Positions 18,269 through 25,983 of a stretch of 64,000 nt of DNA are shown here, one piece after another. Position 1 is the first letter of the stretch. Every line of letters begins with the position of its first letter. The stretch is from Erysipelotrichaceae bacterium (GTDB lineage Bacteria > Bacillota_I > Bacilli_A > Erysipelotrichales > Erysipelotrichaceae). Below the pieces are notes generated by a model, which ran no database searches, was not told where the DNA came from, and was given only the letters and a program-made list of their open reading frames with translations. The DNA lies in the NCBI GenBank assembly GCA_017539025.1, contig JAFYHT010000007.1, forward strand, positions 31,950 to 95,949, given 5' to 3'. A program made the position numbers and the translations under genes.

Positions 18269-19101
18269 TATCTGATCACTCCTTTCTTCTCCATTTCATC
18301 AAGGATCTCTGTTGCCCTGACAGCGATCTTTGAACATACCAGGATCCTCTTGTCCATGAAGTCATCCTCAAATGCCTCCGGATAAGCTTCTTCGGATTTC
18401 GGACCGGTATAGTAGATCGTATCCTCGACCATTGAAGTATGAGAAACACAGATGGAACCGCATCTCAAACCAAGCTGCGGACCGACAGTGAATAAAGTGG
18501 CTGACTCATTCTCGACCATCTTGACACCGGCATCGACCCAAGGTTTCATCCTCTCATAGGTATCGATCATCGCCGTTGAAGTCTCACGGTAATATGAATC
18601 ATGGGCGCGGTACAAGCCAACGATCGGGTCTTCACCGAATTCCTTGCAAGCCATGATCAGAGCCTTTGTGACATAAGGATCGGCAATCGCCGGATACTCC
18701 GGTGGGACATACTCGTAGGAGTTGCCGTCCCCTCTGACACAGCCTGTCGCAATGATGATCCTGCCAGGCTGATAGTCTGTCAGCAAAGCTGCACCGGTAC
18801 CGACTCTGATCAGATTCTTCATACCGATCTGGCAACACTCTTCCGCAACCGTAGATACTGCTAAAGGACCCATACCGGAAGATACGACAGAGATCGGCAC
18901 ATCGTTTGGTGTTACACCGCTGTAGGTATAATAGGTTCTCTGACCATTGACGAAATGTGCTTCCTTGAAACAGCCGGCAATGACCTTTGATCTTGCCAGA
19001 TCACCCGGCATCAAAACGGTCGGCGCGATATCACCTTCTTTGAGACCTGTAAAATAAAGCCTTCCCTTCGAATCAAGATATTTCTTTTCCCTGACTCTCA
19101 T
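18268..19101 (-). CDS. Nucleoside phosphorylase paralogue 3
   Basis: First of the three tandem NP-I genes, 277 residues. It keeps the phosphate loop (MPGDLAR), the SSGMGPLAVSTVAEE strand and RVGTGAAL, and has VENESATL in the ribose/phosphate loop, again Asn for the Met of EME. The ATG directly follows the amidohydrolase stop (TAA then ATG), and GGAGG lies inside the end of that gene. Of the three it looks the most likely to be catalytically ordinary. Confidence 0.87.
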   Translation of the reverse strand: MRVREKKYLDSKGRLYFTGLKEGDIAPTVLMPGDLARSKVIAGCFKEAHFVNGQRTYYTYSGVTPNDVPISVVSSGMGPLAVSTVAEECCQIGMKNLIRVGTGAALLTDYQPGRIIIATGCVRGDGNSYEYVPPEYPAIADPYVTKALIMACKEFGEDPIVGLYRAHDSYYRETSTAMIDTYERMKPWVDAGVKMVENESATLFTVGPQLGLRCGSICVSHTSMVEDTIYYTGPKSEEAYPEAFEDDFMDKRILVCSKIAVRATEILDEMEKKGVIR

Positions 19102-20439
19102 TTAAACCTCCTTCACATAACCTGTTCTGACATTGAGTTTATGGATCAGTTCATTACATTTGTTCAGAATGAACTGTTCATCGAAATTCTGTATCCTCTT
19201 GTTTCTGACCTTCAAAGCACCCGCAACGAATACCGTATCCACCGCATGACCGGTACCGGCATACAAGAGATTGCCGATCCTGTGATCTCTGTCAGTCAAA
19301 GACAGGTCGTCTTCCATATTGACTAAAACAAGATCCGCCAGATTTCCTTCCTTGATCTCACCAAGGTCATCATAGCCAAGAGCTTTTGCGCCATTGACTG
19401 TCATCATCTTGAATGTCGTACCTGCATCCATGACTGTCGGATCAAGAGTGATAGCCTTTTGCAGATAAGAACCAGCCTTGCCTTCTCTGACCATATCCTT
19501 GGTACCGCTTGATGCCTCTCCGTCGCAACCCATCGCAACCGGAATGCCTCTTTGTAACATCTGAGCGATCTTAGGGATTCCATCCGAGATCTTCATATTG
19601 GTATTCGGACAATGTACCGGGATCGCACCGGTCTTTGCGATGATATCCAGTTCGTGATCGCTTAACCAGATGGAGTGTGCCAACAAGGTCTTATTGTCTA
19701 AAACACCGAGGTATTCAAGTGCCTCAGCTTCGCCACCCAGACCATATTCTTTCGCAACTCTTTCCGTCTCCATCTTTCCCTCACCCAGGTGAGTATGGAA
19801 GACAAGACCCTTGTCGTTTGCCCAGGCTTTCAAGGTCTTTGCCATGTTTGCAGAAACCGCAGGAAGACCAGCCGGTGCAGCAGAAGCTCTCATCAGTCCA
19901 TGGTTCCTGCCATGACACTTGGCATAGACTTCTTCACATCTTCTGACCGCCTCATCCACCGATATGATCGGCGTTACTTCATTCTCCGGAACATCGGTCG
20001 TCGAAATGCCAAACGTTACTCTTACACCGGCATCTTCAAACGCCTGCAATGTCGCATCCAGGTGTTCATAACCGCCCATCTCATTGATGGTCGTCGTACC
20101 AAACCTCATCGCCGAAAGACATGACAACAATGTCGCATAGTAGTAATCCTCATCTGTCATGTAGTCCTCAAAAGTAAACAGCCTCACCAGCCATTCTGTG
20201 ATCACCAGGTCATCCAGCGGACCCTTGATAAAAGTCTGGTAGACATGAGAATGACAATCCGTAAATCCCGGCAGCGCCAACATGTTGTGGGCATCGATGA
20301 TCGTCGCCTCTGGGCACTCTTTCGGATCGATGTGATCAGCGATCTTTTTGAACCTGTCCCCTTCAATAAGAATGTCCTTTGTTGCAGTCGACAGATCATC
20401 TAGATTGCCGACATCCGCATTTCTGATCAGAAAACTCAT
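19102..20439 (-). CDS. Amidohydrolase/deaminase (MTA/SAH/adenosine deaminase-like TRZ/ATZ family)
   Basis: Metal-dependent hydrolase, 445 residues. Visible metal and catalytic segments are HSH in TDCHSHVYQ, FHTHLGE, LAHSIWL, and MGCDGEASSGTKD with the late aspartate; the beta-sandwich half is completed by GNLADLVLVNM near the C-terminus. This subgroup deaminates adenosine-type compounds (5'-methylthioadenosine, S-adenosylhomocysteine, 5'-deoxyadenosine) or guanine-like bases. The ATG at 20439 follows AAGGAG and overlaps the nitrilase stop by ATGA; an ATG seven codons upstream is less well placed. Deamination just before phosphorolysis fits the operon. Confidence 0.85.
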   Translation of the reverse strand: MSFLIRNADVGNLDDLSTATKDILIEGDRFKKIADHIDPKECPEATIIDAHNMLALPGFTDCHSHVYQTFIKGPLDDLVITEWLVRLFTFEDYMTDEDYYYATLLSCLSAMRFGTTTINEMGGYEHLDATLQAFEDAGVRVTFGISTTDVPENEVTPIISVDEAVRRCEEVYAKCHGRNHGLMRASAAPAGLPAVSANMAKTLKAWANDKGLVFHTHLGEGKMETERVAKEYGLGGEAEALEYLGVLDNKTLLAHSIWLSDHELDIIAKTGAIPVHCPNTNMKISDGIPKIAQMLQRGIPVAMGCDGEASSGTKDMVREGKAGSYLQKAITLDPTVMDAGTTFKMMTVNGAKALGYDDLGEIKEGNLADLVLVNMEDDLSLTDRDHRIGNLLYAGTGHAVDTVFVAGALKVRNKRIQNFDEQFILNKCNELIHKLNVRTGYVKEV

Positions 20440-21191
20440 AATTGATCTTCTCCTTTGCATATATCCTTATAAGCAGCGGGATTCCTGTCCCGCATATAGT
20501 CTCTTTCATCGATCAGATCCATATCGATATCCACTTCACCGATCCCCTCTTCGTTCCTCTTCATCAGAAGCGATCTTCCGTGAGGATCATAGGCATAGAT
20601 CATCGGGATCGGGTCACAGTAATGGGTACATCCTACGACGAAACATCTGTTTTCGATCGCTCTTGCCTTGGCGATCGTCGTCCACTCATCAAACTGCTGT
20701 TCATGCCACATCCCGGTGCCTACCGTATTGAACAGGATCCTGGCACCCTTGATCGCCTCTATCCTTGCCACTTCAGGGAAATGAATCTCGTAACATAAGA
20801 CGATCCCCATCTTTCCAAACGGCGAATCAAACGGTTCGATCTCCATCCCCAACTTTGCGTGATTGTTTTTATCACCAAGCGTTAATGCAGTCTTGCAATG
20901 AGAATGGATGACGCCTCTTTCAGGATCGATGGCGTGGGTGTAGAGACTCTTTTCTTCTCCCTGGTCCTCGCTTCCGACAATGATCCACTTATCGTATTTC
21001 TTTGCCAGAGCAGAGGCTTCCTCAAGCCTTTGAGAAGGCAGATATCCTTCCGGAAAAACGACGATCTCGCCGTGAGATTGTTTCAGATACTCTTCCATCT
21101 GGACTATCTCATCAGCACATCGCTTTTCGCTTTTTCCGAAACCGACTCTGGGCAAAGGACAGACAAGGCTTACTTTAAAACGATCTTTCAT
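20436..21191 (-). CDS. Carbon-nitrogen hydrolase (nitrilase superfamily)
   Basis: A 251-residue nitrilase-fold amidase with the complete catalytic triad Glu48 (FPEG), Lys100 (HCKTAL) and Cys133 (LCYEIHFPE). Members cut linear amides, N-carbamoyl groups or omega-amides. In a nucleoside operon an N-carbamoyl-beta-alanine- or similar amidase of base catabolism is conceivable, but the sequence does not settle it. It is the promoter-proximal gene, with AAGGAG before the ATG at 21191. Confidence 0.85.
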   Translation of the reverse strand: MKDRFKVSLVCPLPRVGFGKSEKRCADEIVQMEEYLKQSHGEIVVFPEGYLPSQRLEEASALAKKYDKWIIVGSEDQGEEKSLYTHAIDPERGVIHSHCKTALTLGDKNNHAKLGMEIEPFDSPFGKMGIVLCYEIHFPEVARIEAIKGARILFNTVGTGMWHEQQFDEWTTIAKARAIENRCFVVGCTHYCDPIPMIYAYDPHGRSLLMKRNEEGIGEVDIDMDLIDERDYMRDRNPAAYKDICKGEDQL

Positions 21192-21301
21192 ACAGCTCCT
21201 TGAAACAAAATAAGCCGACTCTTGTGAAAGCCGGCCAACTAACTTCGTTGATATGGATTAGATCCACTCTTGTACTTCTACAGAAGCAACTTTACAATTT
21301 C
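21192..21301 (-). promoter_or_regulatory. Structured leader of the nucleoside salvage operon (possible riboswitch or attenuator)
   Basis: About 100 bases lie between the promoter and the nitrilase start. Minus-strand elements in order: GTTG; a CTTC-TGTA-GAAG hairpin; a TGGAT-CTA-ATCCA hairpin; CAAC closing a possible three-way junction with the first GTTG; then GAAGTTAGTTGG, whose GTTG could pair with the same CAAC instead; then a terminator-like hairpin GCCGGCT/AGTCGGC (21214-21235) followed by TTATTTTG; then the SD. Two mutually exclusive pairings before a terminator stem are typical of an attenuator. It does not match a riboswitch consensus I know. Confidence 0.45.
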
Positions 21302-21329
21302 ATTCTATCACGATTCAAAGCCCCGTCAA
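21302..21329 (-). promoter_or_regulatory. Promoter of the nucleoside salvage operon
   Basis: Minus strand -35 TTGACG (21324-21329), 16-base spacer, -10 TAGAAT (21302-21307). It lies back to back with the promoter of the plus-strand nucleoside hydrolase. Confidence 0.65.
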
Positions 21330-21363
21330 TAAAATCTGCTATACTGAATTTGAGGAAAAAACG

Positions 21364-22353
21364 ATGAAAAAGAATAAAGTGATATTTGACTGTGATGTCG
21401 GCTGCGACGATGCCGTTGCGCTGATCTCCCTTTTACTGTCGGATAATGTCGAAGTGATCGCGATCACCTGTGTCAGAGGCAATATCCCTGTCGAAAACGT
21501 CGTCAATAACGCATTGAAAATCAGTGCCCTTTGCCATAAGGATGTCCCGGTATATAAAGGTTGTAGCGAGCCGATGGTCAGGAATCTGATCAAAGGAAGA
21601 GACTACAACACACTGATGGAACGCATCCACATGGAGATCGACGGCAAGGAGATCCTGATCCACGAAAAAGACTTCGATCTGCCTCTTGGGGAAAGGAAAG
21701 CGGAAGAGAAACATGCCTGCACCTATCTGATCGAAACCCTGATGAAAGCTGAAGAAAAAATCGACATCTGTGCAGTGGGACCACTGACCAATCTGGGTAT
21801 GGCGTTAAGACTGGAACCGAAGATCGTTAATCATATCGGCACGATCTACATCATGGGCGGCGGCCTCTATATCGGCAACCGTACTCCGCTTGCTGAAGCA
21901 AACTTCTACGATGATCCGGAAGCCGCCGAGATCGTACTGACGTCCGGCACCAAATGCCTGATCTGTCCGATCGAACCATGTGAAGAAGGTGCTACCTATA
22001 CAAAAGAAGATCTCGCTGATATCAAAGGATGCAATAATCAGATATCCGACTTCCTGGTCAAAGAACTGCAAGGTTACATCGATCGATGCAACATCCTGTT
22101 CAATACAGACATCGATTCCTGCTGCGTCTACGACTATGCGGCAGTCGCACCGCTGATCGATGAATCCGTCATCACAGAAAAAAGAAAAGATATCGTCAGA
22201 GTCGATATCTCAGGCGGTATGGCAGACGGCCAGATGGTCGTCGACAGAAGAGGAATGTTCAACAACGACAGCAAAACAGAAGTCATCTATCACATGGATG
22301 CAAAGAAGCTGCATGAGATCCTGCTTCAAGAATTATCACAGTTCAGAGCCTGA
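21364..22353 (+). CDS. Inosine-uridine-preferring nucleoside hydrolase family protein
   Basis: Hydrolyses nucleosides to base and free ribose. The 329-residue protein starts with the calcium-binding signature D-x-D-x-G-x-D-D (Asp9, Asp11, Asp15, Asp16 in FDCDVGCDDA); AVGPLTNLGMAL and IYIMGGGLY are the other family blocks. GAGGA precedes the ATG and TATACT (21340-21345) is a likely -10. Divergence from the salvage operon at a shared intergenic region suggests joint regulation. Its stop codon lies within the loop of its own terminator. Confidence 0.93.
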   Translation: MKKNKVIFDCDVGCDDAVALISLLLSDNVEVIAITCVRGNIPVENVVNNALKISALCHKDVPVYKGCSEPMVRNLIKGRDYNTLMERIHMEIDGKEILIHEKDFDLPLGERKAEEKHACTYLIETLMKAEEKIDICAVGPLTNLGMALRLEPKIVNHIGTIYIMGGGLYIGNRTPLAEANFYDDPEAAEIVLTSGTKCLICPIEPCEEGATYTKEDLADIKGCNNQISDFLVKELQGYIDRCNILFNTDIDSCCVYDYAAVAPLIDESVITEKRKDIVRVDISGGMADGQMVVDRRGMFNNDSKTEVIYHMDAKKLHEILLQELSQFRA

Positions 22354-22370
22354 AAACGGCTCTTTTTTTA
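22345..22370 (+). terminator. Terminator of the nucleoside hydrolase gene
   Basis: AGAGCC, loop containing the TGA stop codon, GGCTCT, then a run of seven T. Confidence 0.85.
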
Positions 22371-22373
22371 TTC

Positions 22374-22406
22374 GAAAAAAATGCTTATATCTCCCAGATA
22401 TAAGCA
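22374..22406 (-). terminator. Terminator of the Rpn-family gene
   Basis: Minus strand: TGCTTATATCT, loop GGG, AGATATAAGCA, then a T-run, directly after the stop at 22415. Confidence 0.85.
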
Positions 22407-22414
22407 CTCATTCC

Positions 22415-23371
22415 TTAACTGATTTTACATTGTTGTTTCGATAGCTGATACTCTTTGAAATCATAACCGAAGAAATCACAGGCTTCTTTTTCGGAAGAAA
22501 ACAGACCCTTCGTCACAGTCTGAGTGACTGTATGAAAAATGCCGGAAAGTCTCTCTTCTTTTCTGCCCTGAATAACACCTTCTTTCATGCCTTTCTCATG
22601 ACCTTCCTGCATGCCTCTTTCAAGGCCTTCCCGCAAGCCTCTTTCAAGGCCTTTTAATCTGGCTTTTTCCTCGATCTCTTCAAACGTCATTCTCGCCCTG
22701 ATCTCCTTTGGATCTTTCATGATCTCTTTAACCTTATTTTCCAGTTCGCTGGTGAAATTGTCAACCGGATCGCCTGAGATAAGATATCTGATCAGATTGG
22801 CGACATTAGGAGAAATCTGATCAAGGACTTTGCTGGTCGTGTTGACCACGATACATCTCGCACCATCATCATAATCAGGTGCTCCATCATCGTCTTCTCT
22901 CATGCGGAAACGATAGATCGGTCTGCCCAATTTAAATGGGTCGTAAGTACAGATCATGATGACATAACAGTTTTTCAATCTGCCGTACAGTTTTCCTTTG
23001 CTCATATCTTCGATGCTCATCATGGCGATATAGTATCGGATCCTGTGTTCCAGATCCTTATCTACATACGTCTGCATCTCAACACCATAAAGTTCCTTGT
23101 TGTTTTTTGCCATGACGTCAAATCTGACGGAACGGATATCTTTGGAAATATCTATGCCGTTTTCTCCTTGGATCAGAGTCAGCTTGTCGATCTGAAAACC
23201 GAGGATCATCTCGATCAGCTTTTTTGCGAGTTTTGGATTTTTCTGTAATACTCTGCAGAAGACAAAATTATCCGTAAACCAGCAGAACTTTTCCTGTTCA
23301 TCTGAGCTCTGCTTTCGATCAGATACAGAGACATCTGTAATGACAACATCGATCATATTTTCGTGATTCAA
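22415..23371 (-). CDS. Rpn/PD-(D/E)XK nuclease family protein (transposase-like YhgA/Rpn)
   Basis: The 318-residue product has the N-terminal Rpn/PDDEXK_2 domain: DNFVFCRVLQKNPKLAKKLI, then the nuclease core with Asp in RFDVMAKN and the E-x-Q pair in GVEMQTY. A C-terminal charged helix contains a Glu-Gly/Arg-Gly repeat (LERG, LREG, LERG, MQEG, MKEG). Rpn proteins are DNA endonucleases that promote recombination or act in defence. I chose the TTG at 23371 because a perfect AAGGAGG lies eight bases upstream; the ATG at 23407 has no SD and the ATG at 23356 lacks spacing. Confidence 0.85.
   Translation of the reverse strand: MNHENMIDVVITDVSVSDRKQSSDEQEKFCWFTDNFVFCRVLQKNPKLAKKLIEMILGFQIDKLTLIQGENGIDISKDIRSVRFDVMAKNNKELYGVEMQTYVDKDLEHRIRYYIAMMSIEDMSKGKLYGRLKNCYVIMICTYDPFKLGRPIYRFRMREDDDGAPDYDDGARCIVVNTTSKVLDQISPNVANLIRYLISGDPVDNFTSELENKVKEIMKDPKEIRARMTFEEIEEKARLKGLERGLREGLERGMQEGHEKGMKEGVIQGRKEERLSGIFHTVTQTVTKGLFSSEKEACDFFGYDFKEYQLSKQQCKIS
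22613..22653 (-). repeat. 24-base tandem repeat inside the Rpn-family gene
   Basis: A 17-base exact unit, GCCTCTTTCAAGGCCTT on the plus strand, occurs at 22613 and again at 22637, with weaker copies to the left. It encodes the GLERGxxE repeats of the C-terminal helix and could expand or contract in steps of eight codons. Confidence 0.7.
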
Positions 23372-23467
23372 ATGTATTACCTCCTTGAAGGATAGAAAAG
23401 CCTTCATACATTATTCGCCGAAAATACATCGAATACCTAAATCTTTTTTCAGAAATTGATATTTTTC

Positions 23468-23504
23468 AAAAAAAAAAAAACGGTCATATCATATGATATG
23501 ACCG
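23468..23504 (-). terminator. Terminator of the uridine phosphorylase operon
   Basis: A perfect 24-base palindrome at 23481-23504 (arms CGGTCATATCAT and ATGATATGACCG) followed on the minus strand by 13 T. One of the strongest terminators in the window. Confidence 0.9.
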
Positions 23505-23526
23505 CATTGACGATCTGATATTGATC

Positions 23527-24273
23527 CTATTGTTTCATTTTGTCTTCTTCGATCAGAGTCCTGATCGCTTCACAAGCAACTTCAACCGACTTTTCCATTT
23601 CAGTGAAAGCCATGATCGCACCTGCTCTGCACTTCCTGATCGATGAGATGACGAATAAGGCAGCACATTCCATTTCCGAAGAAACGACATGCCCTCTTCT
23701 CCAGGCTTCCCAGCGTTCTCTGAGTCTTGCCTCAGCAGGCATGGTCTCCGGAGAATGCTGGCCATAGAAAGAATCCTTGGATTGCGTGATGCCTTCCAAG
23801 AAATTGTAACCCAGCTTTTCTGCCGCATCAGCCAGAGCCGCTGTGACATGTCTGTCGGCTACTGCCGGATACTCGATCGGGATATAGTGGATCGTAGTGC
23901 CTTCATCTCTGACTGCCGCATTGTTGATGACGCCATCCAGAGACTCATCATATGATTCATCACAGACTCTACCGGCTGTTCCGACTCTGATGAAAGTATC
24001 CGCACCGCATTTGATCAGTTCTTCCAAAGCTATCGCTGTCGAAGGACAGCCCATACCGGTAGATGTGACAGAAACTTTTTCCCCATTCAGATAACCTGTC
24101 CAGGTCTTGTGTTCCCTGTTGTGGGCGATCAGCTTGGGATCATCAAAATAAGAAGCGATCAGATCTGTACGGAACGGATCACCGGGAAGAAGCACATATC
24201 TTCCGACATCTCCCGGTCTGATCTGTGTATGATATTGAAGCTCAGCTTCCTTATCGAATACATGTCTTGTCAT
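23527..24273 (-). CDS. udp: Uridine phosphorylase
   Basis: Phosphorolysis of uridine (and perhaps deoxyuridine) to uracil and ribose 1-phosphate. The 248-residue protein has the canonical NP-I motifs: LLPGDPFRTD, STGMGCPSTAIALEEL, RVGTAG and the SSEMECAALFVI loop with intact Glu-Met-Glu. That contrasts with the three upstream paralogues. It directly follows cytidine deaminase, giving cytidine to uridine to uracil in one operon. GAGGATAAAT before the ATG is the SD. Confidence 0.9.
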   Translation of the reverse strand: MTRHVFDKEAELQYHTQIRPGDVGRYVLLPGDPFRTDLIASYFDDPKLIAHNREHKTWTGYLNGEKVSVTSTGMGCPSTAIALEELIKCGADTFIRVGTAGRVCDESYDESLDGVINNAAVRDEGTTIHYIPIEYPAVADRHVTAALADAAEKLGYNFLEGITQSKDSFYGQHSPETMPAEARLRERWEAWRRGHVVSSEMECAALFVISSIRKCRAGAIMAFTEMEKSVEVACEAIRTLIEEDKMKQ

Positions 24274-24275
24274 AT

Positions 24276-24707
24276 TTATCCTCTGAATCCGTACCCGTCG
24301 TTTTCAACGACGTAGTTGCATTCCGGAAGCATTTCTCTGAGTTTGAATACCTTGTATTCCGTTTCGGATTTGCCGCAGATCACTTCAAAATCATCCGGTC
24401 TGCAGAATTCGGACATCACCTGTCTGCATACGCCACATGGTGTGCAATATCCCTGTGAGCCCTTCTGCGCATCACCGCCGACGATCGCGATCTTGTCAAA
24501 ATCATATTCACCTTCAGAAACTGCCTTGAAGAAAGCTGTCCTCTCCGCACAGACTGTGGCAGAGAAACCGCTGTTTTCAATGTTACAACCCAGATATACT
24601 TTTCCTTGTTTTGTCAGTAAGGCGGCACCGACCTTCCAGTTGGAATACGGTGCGTATGCCTTTTCTCTGGCCTCAAACGCCAGCTTTACCAGTTCCTCGT
24701 ATGTCAT
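24276..24707 (-). CDS. cdd: Cytidine deaminase
   Basis: Deaminates cytidine and deoxycytidine to the uridine forms. The 143-residue protein has the homotetrameric-type zinc site: Cys53-Ala-Glu55 (VCAERTA) with Glu55 as proton shuttle, and PCGVCRQ giving Cys91 and Cys94. YAPYSNWKVGAAL and GCNIENSGF are the substrate-binding blocks. It lies between the fucose-isomerase-like gene (3 bases) and uridine phosphorylase (2 bases). Confidence 0.95.
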   Translation of the reverse strand: MTYEELVKLAFEAREKAYAPYSNWKVGAALLTKQGKVYLGCNIENSGFSATVCAERTAFFKAVSEGEYDFDKIAIVGGDAQKGSQGYCTPCGVCRQVMSEFCRPDDFEVICGKSETEYKVFKLREMLPECNYVVENDGYGFRG

Positions 24708-24710
24708 GGC

Positions 24711-25904
24711 TTACAACCACCTGAAGAATTCTTCAACGATATGCGTATGATCGCCTTCAATGATCAGATGATGATTGCCGATCGATTCTCTTAAGAAGTA
24801 AGTGACCGGACGATCCATCTTCAGCTGAATCTGGGTACGGCAGAGATTGAATTCGCTTAAGTTCTTCAATAATTCTGCCTTGGAAAGGAAGTATTCATTC
24901 ATCAGACCATCACACTTGAAGACAGTGACAGGACCTTCCTTCAGTTTGCCTCTGAAAGCAACACCCAGCTGCGATTCAAAGTGAGTCATGATCTCAAAAC
25001 TCTGCGGCATATTGATCGGCAATGTGCAATGCGCAAAGACGATCTCGTTGTTGTCGGTATCGATACGGCTCGGATTTGCCATGAAGACAGGCTCACCTGT
25101 CAGTTCACCAAGGACCGCCATAGAGATCAGTGCCGGAACATCACCCTCGCAGGATGCATAGATCCCTTCCGCATTCAGAATAGCCAGAGCAGCACAGCCC
25201 GTAGAATGAACGGTGTCCAGCAGATCGAAACATCTGACTGTTACGCCATTGAGCTCATACTTATCGACGATCCTTCTCAATGCTCCATAGATGCATAATG
25301 CTTCATGGACTTCTTTTTCGTCATAGCCCTTGGATCTGATCAGCTCAGTATACTGATTCTCTTTGTATTCTTTCTTTGCGATCTCCTCAAAGAACTCTTC
25401 CATTGGCACATCGATGATCTCGATATTGTTGTATTCTTTTGATTCATCCGCATCGACATCGGAAGAGATCAGCCAATCGGAAGGCTTACCGACTCTGGCG
25501 ATCTTAAATCCATCAAGCCTCTTTTTTGTCTTGAAGACCTGAGCGAGATCCTTCAGTCTTTGGGCAACGAATTCATCGGAACCGTGGATGATCTCACCCG
25601 GGAGATCATTCTGTCTCAGATAAGAAAGGATCTCCATGGAAGCTGCCAGTGAATTGTTGGCACCGGTCGTCAGAAGGAAGTAAGGCTGAGGAAGCTTGTC
25701 CATATCCTTTAAGAAGATACCTTCCGTACCGCCGCCGCCGATGAATTCGACAGCCATGTCGTAGTCTTTGATATGATCGACATCTGTCACCTCAAAATCA
25801 AAACCCGTCAGTTCACTCAGCTTTTTCAGCCACGGAAAGTTTCCGTCATTGGCAATTGAAGCAGCTGCAGTCGCTGAAACAACATAATAAACACCTATTT
25901 TCAT
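24711..25904 (-). CDS. L-fucose/L-arabinose isomerase-like protein
   Basis: A 397-residue protein resembling the ketol isomerase family of fucose isomerase: the ASCEGDVPALISMAVLGELTG segment matches the metal-binding Glu/Asp region, and GNHHLIIEGDHTH near the C-terminus matches the conserved His segment. The N-terminal half (VEFIGGGGTEG, LLTTGANNSLAAS) is the substrate-side domain. It heads the operon with cytidine deaminase and uridine phosphorylase, so a pentose or pentose-phosphate substrate is tempting, but that is inference. CAGGAGAACGACAAT precedes the ATG. Confidence 0.7.
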   Translation of the reverse strand: MKIGVYYVVSATAAASIANDGNFPWLKKLSELTGFDFEVTDVDHIKDYDMAVEFIGGGGTEGIFLKDMDKLPQPYFLLTTGANNSLAASMEILSYLRQNDLPGEIIHGSDEFVAQRLKDLAQVFKTKKRLDGFKIARVGKPSDWLISSDVDADESKEYNNIEIIDVPMEEFFEEIAKKEYKENQYTELIRSKGYDEKEVHEALCIYGALRRIVDKYELNGVTVRCFDLLDTVHSTGCAALAILNAEGIYASCEGDVPALISMAVLGELTGEPVFMANPSRIDTDNNEIVFAHCTLPINMPQSFEIMTHFESQLGVAFRGKLKEGPVTVFKCDGLMNEYFLSKAELLKNLSEFNLCRTQIQLKMDRPVTYFLRESIGNHHLIIEGDHTHIVEEFFRWL

Positions 25905-25983
25905 ATTGTCGTTCTCCTGTTACCTTCATTTTATCATTTATTCAATTGACCGATATTATAGAATAATATCAGAGGGTATTCTT

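Noticed and set aside
21192..21301. Purine riboswitch upstream of the salvage operon
   Set aside because: A three-way junction can be drawn, but the hairpin loops are three to four bases, not the seven-base kissing loops, and the conserved junction bases are missing. Kept only as an unknown leader.
22415..23371. The Rpn-family protein as proof of an insertion sequence
   Set aside because: The family is called transposase-like, but no terminal inverted repeats or target duplications flank it; the flanking palindromes are terminators.
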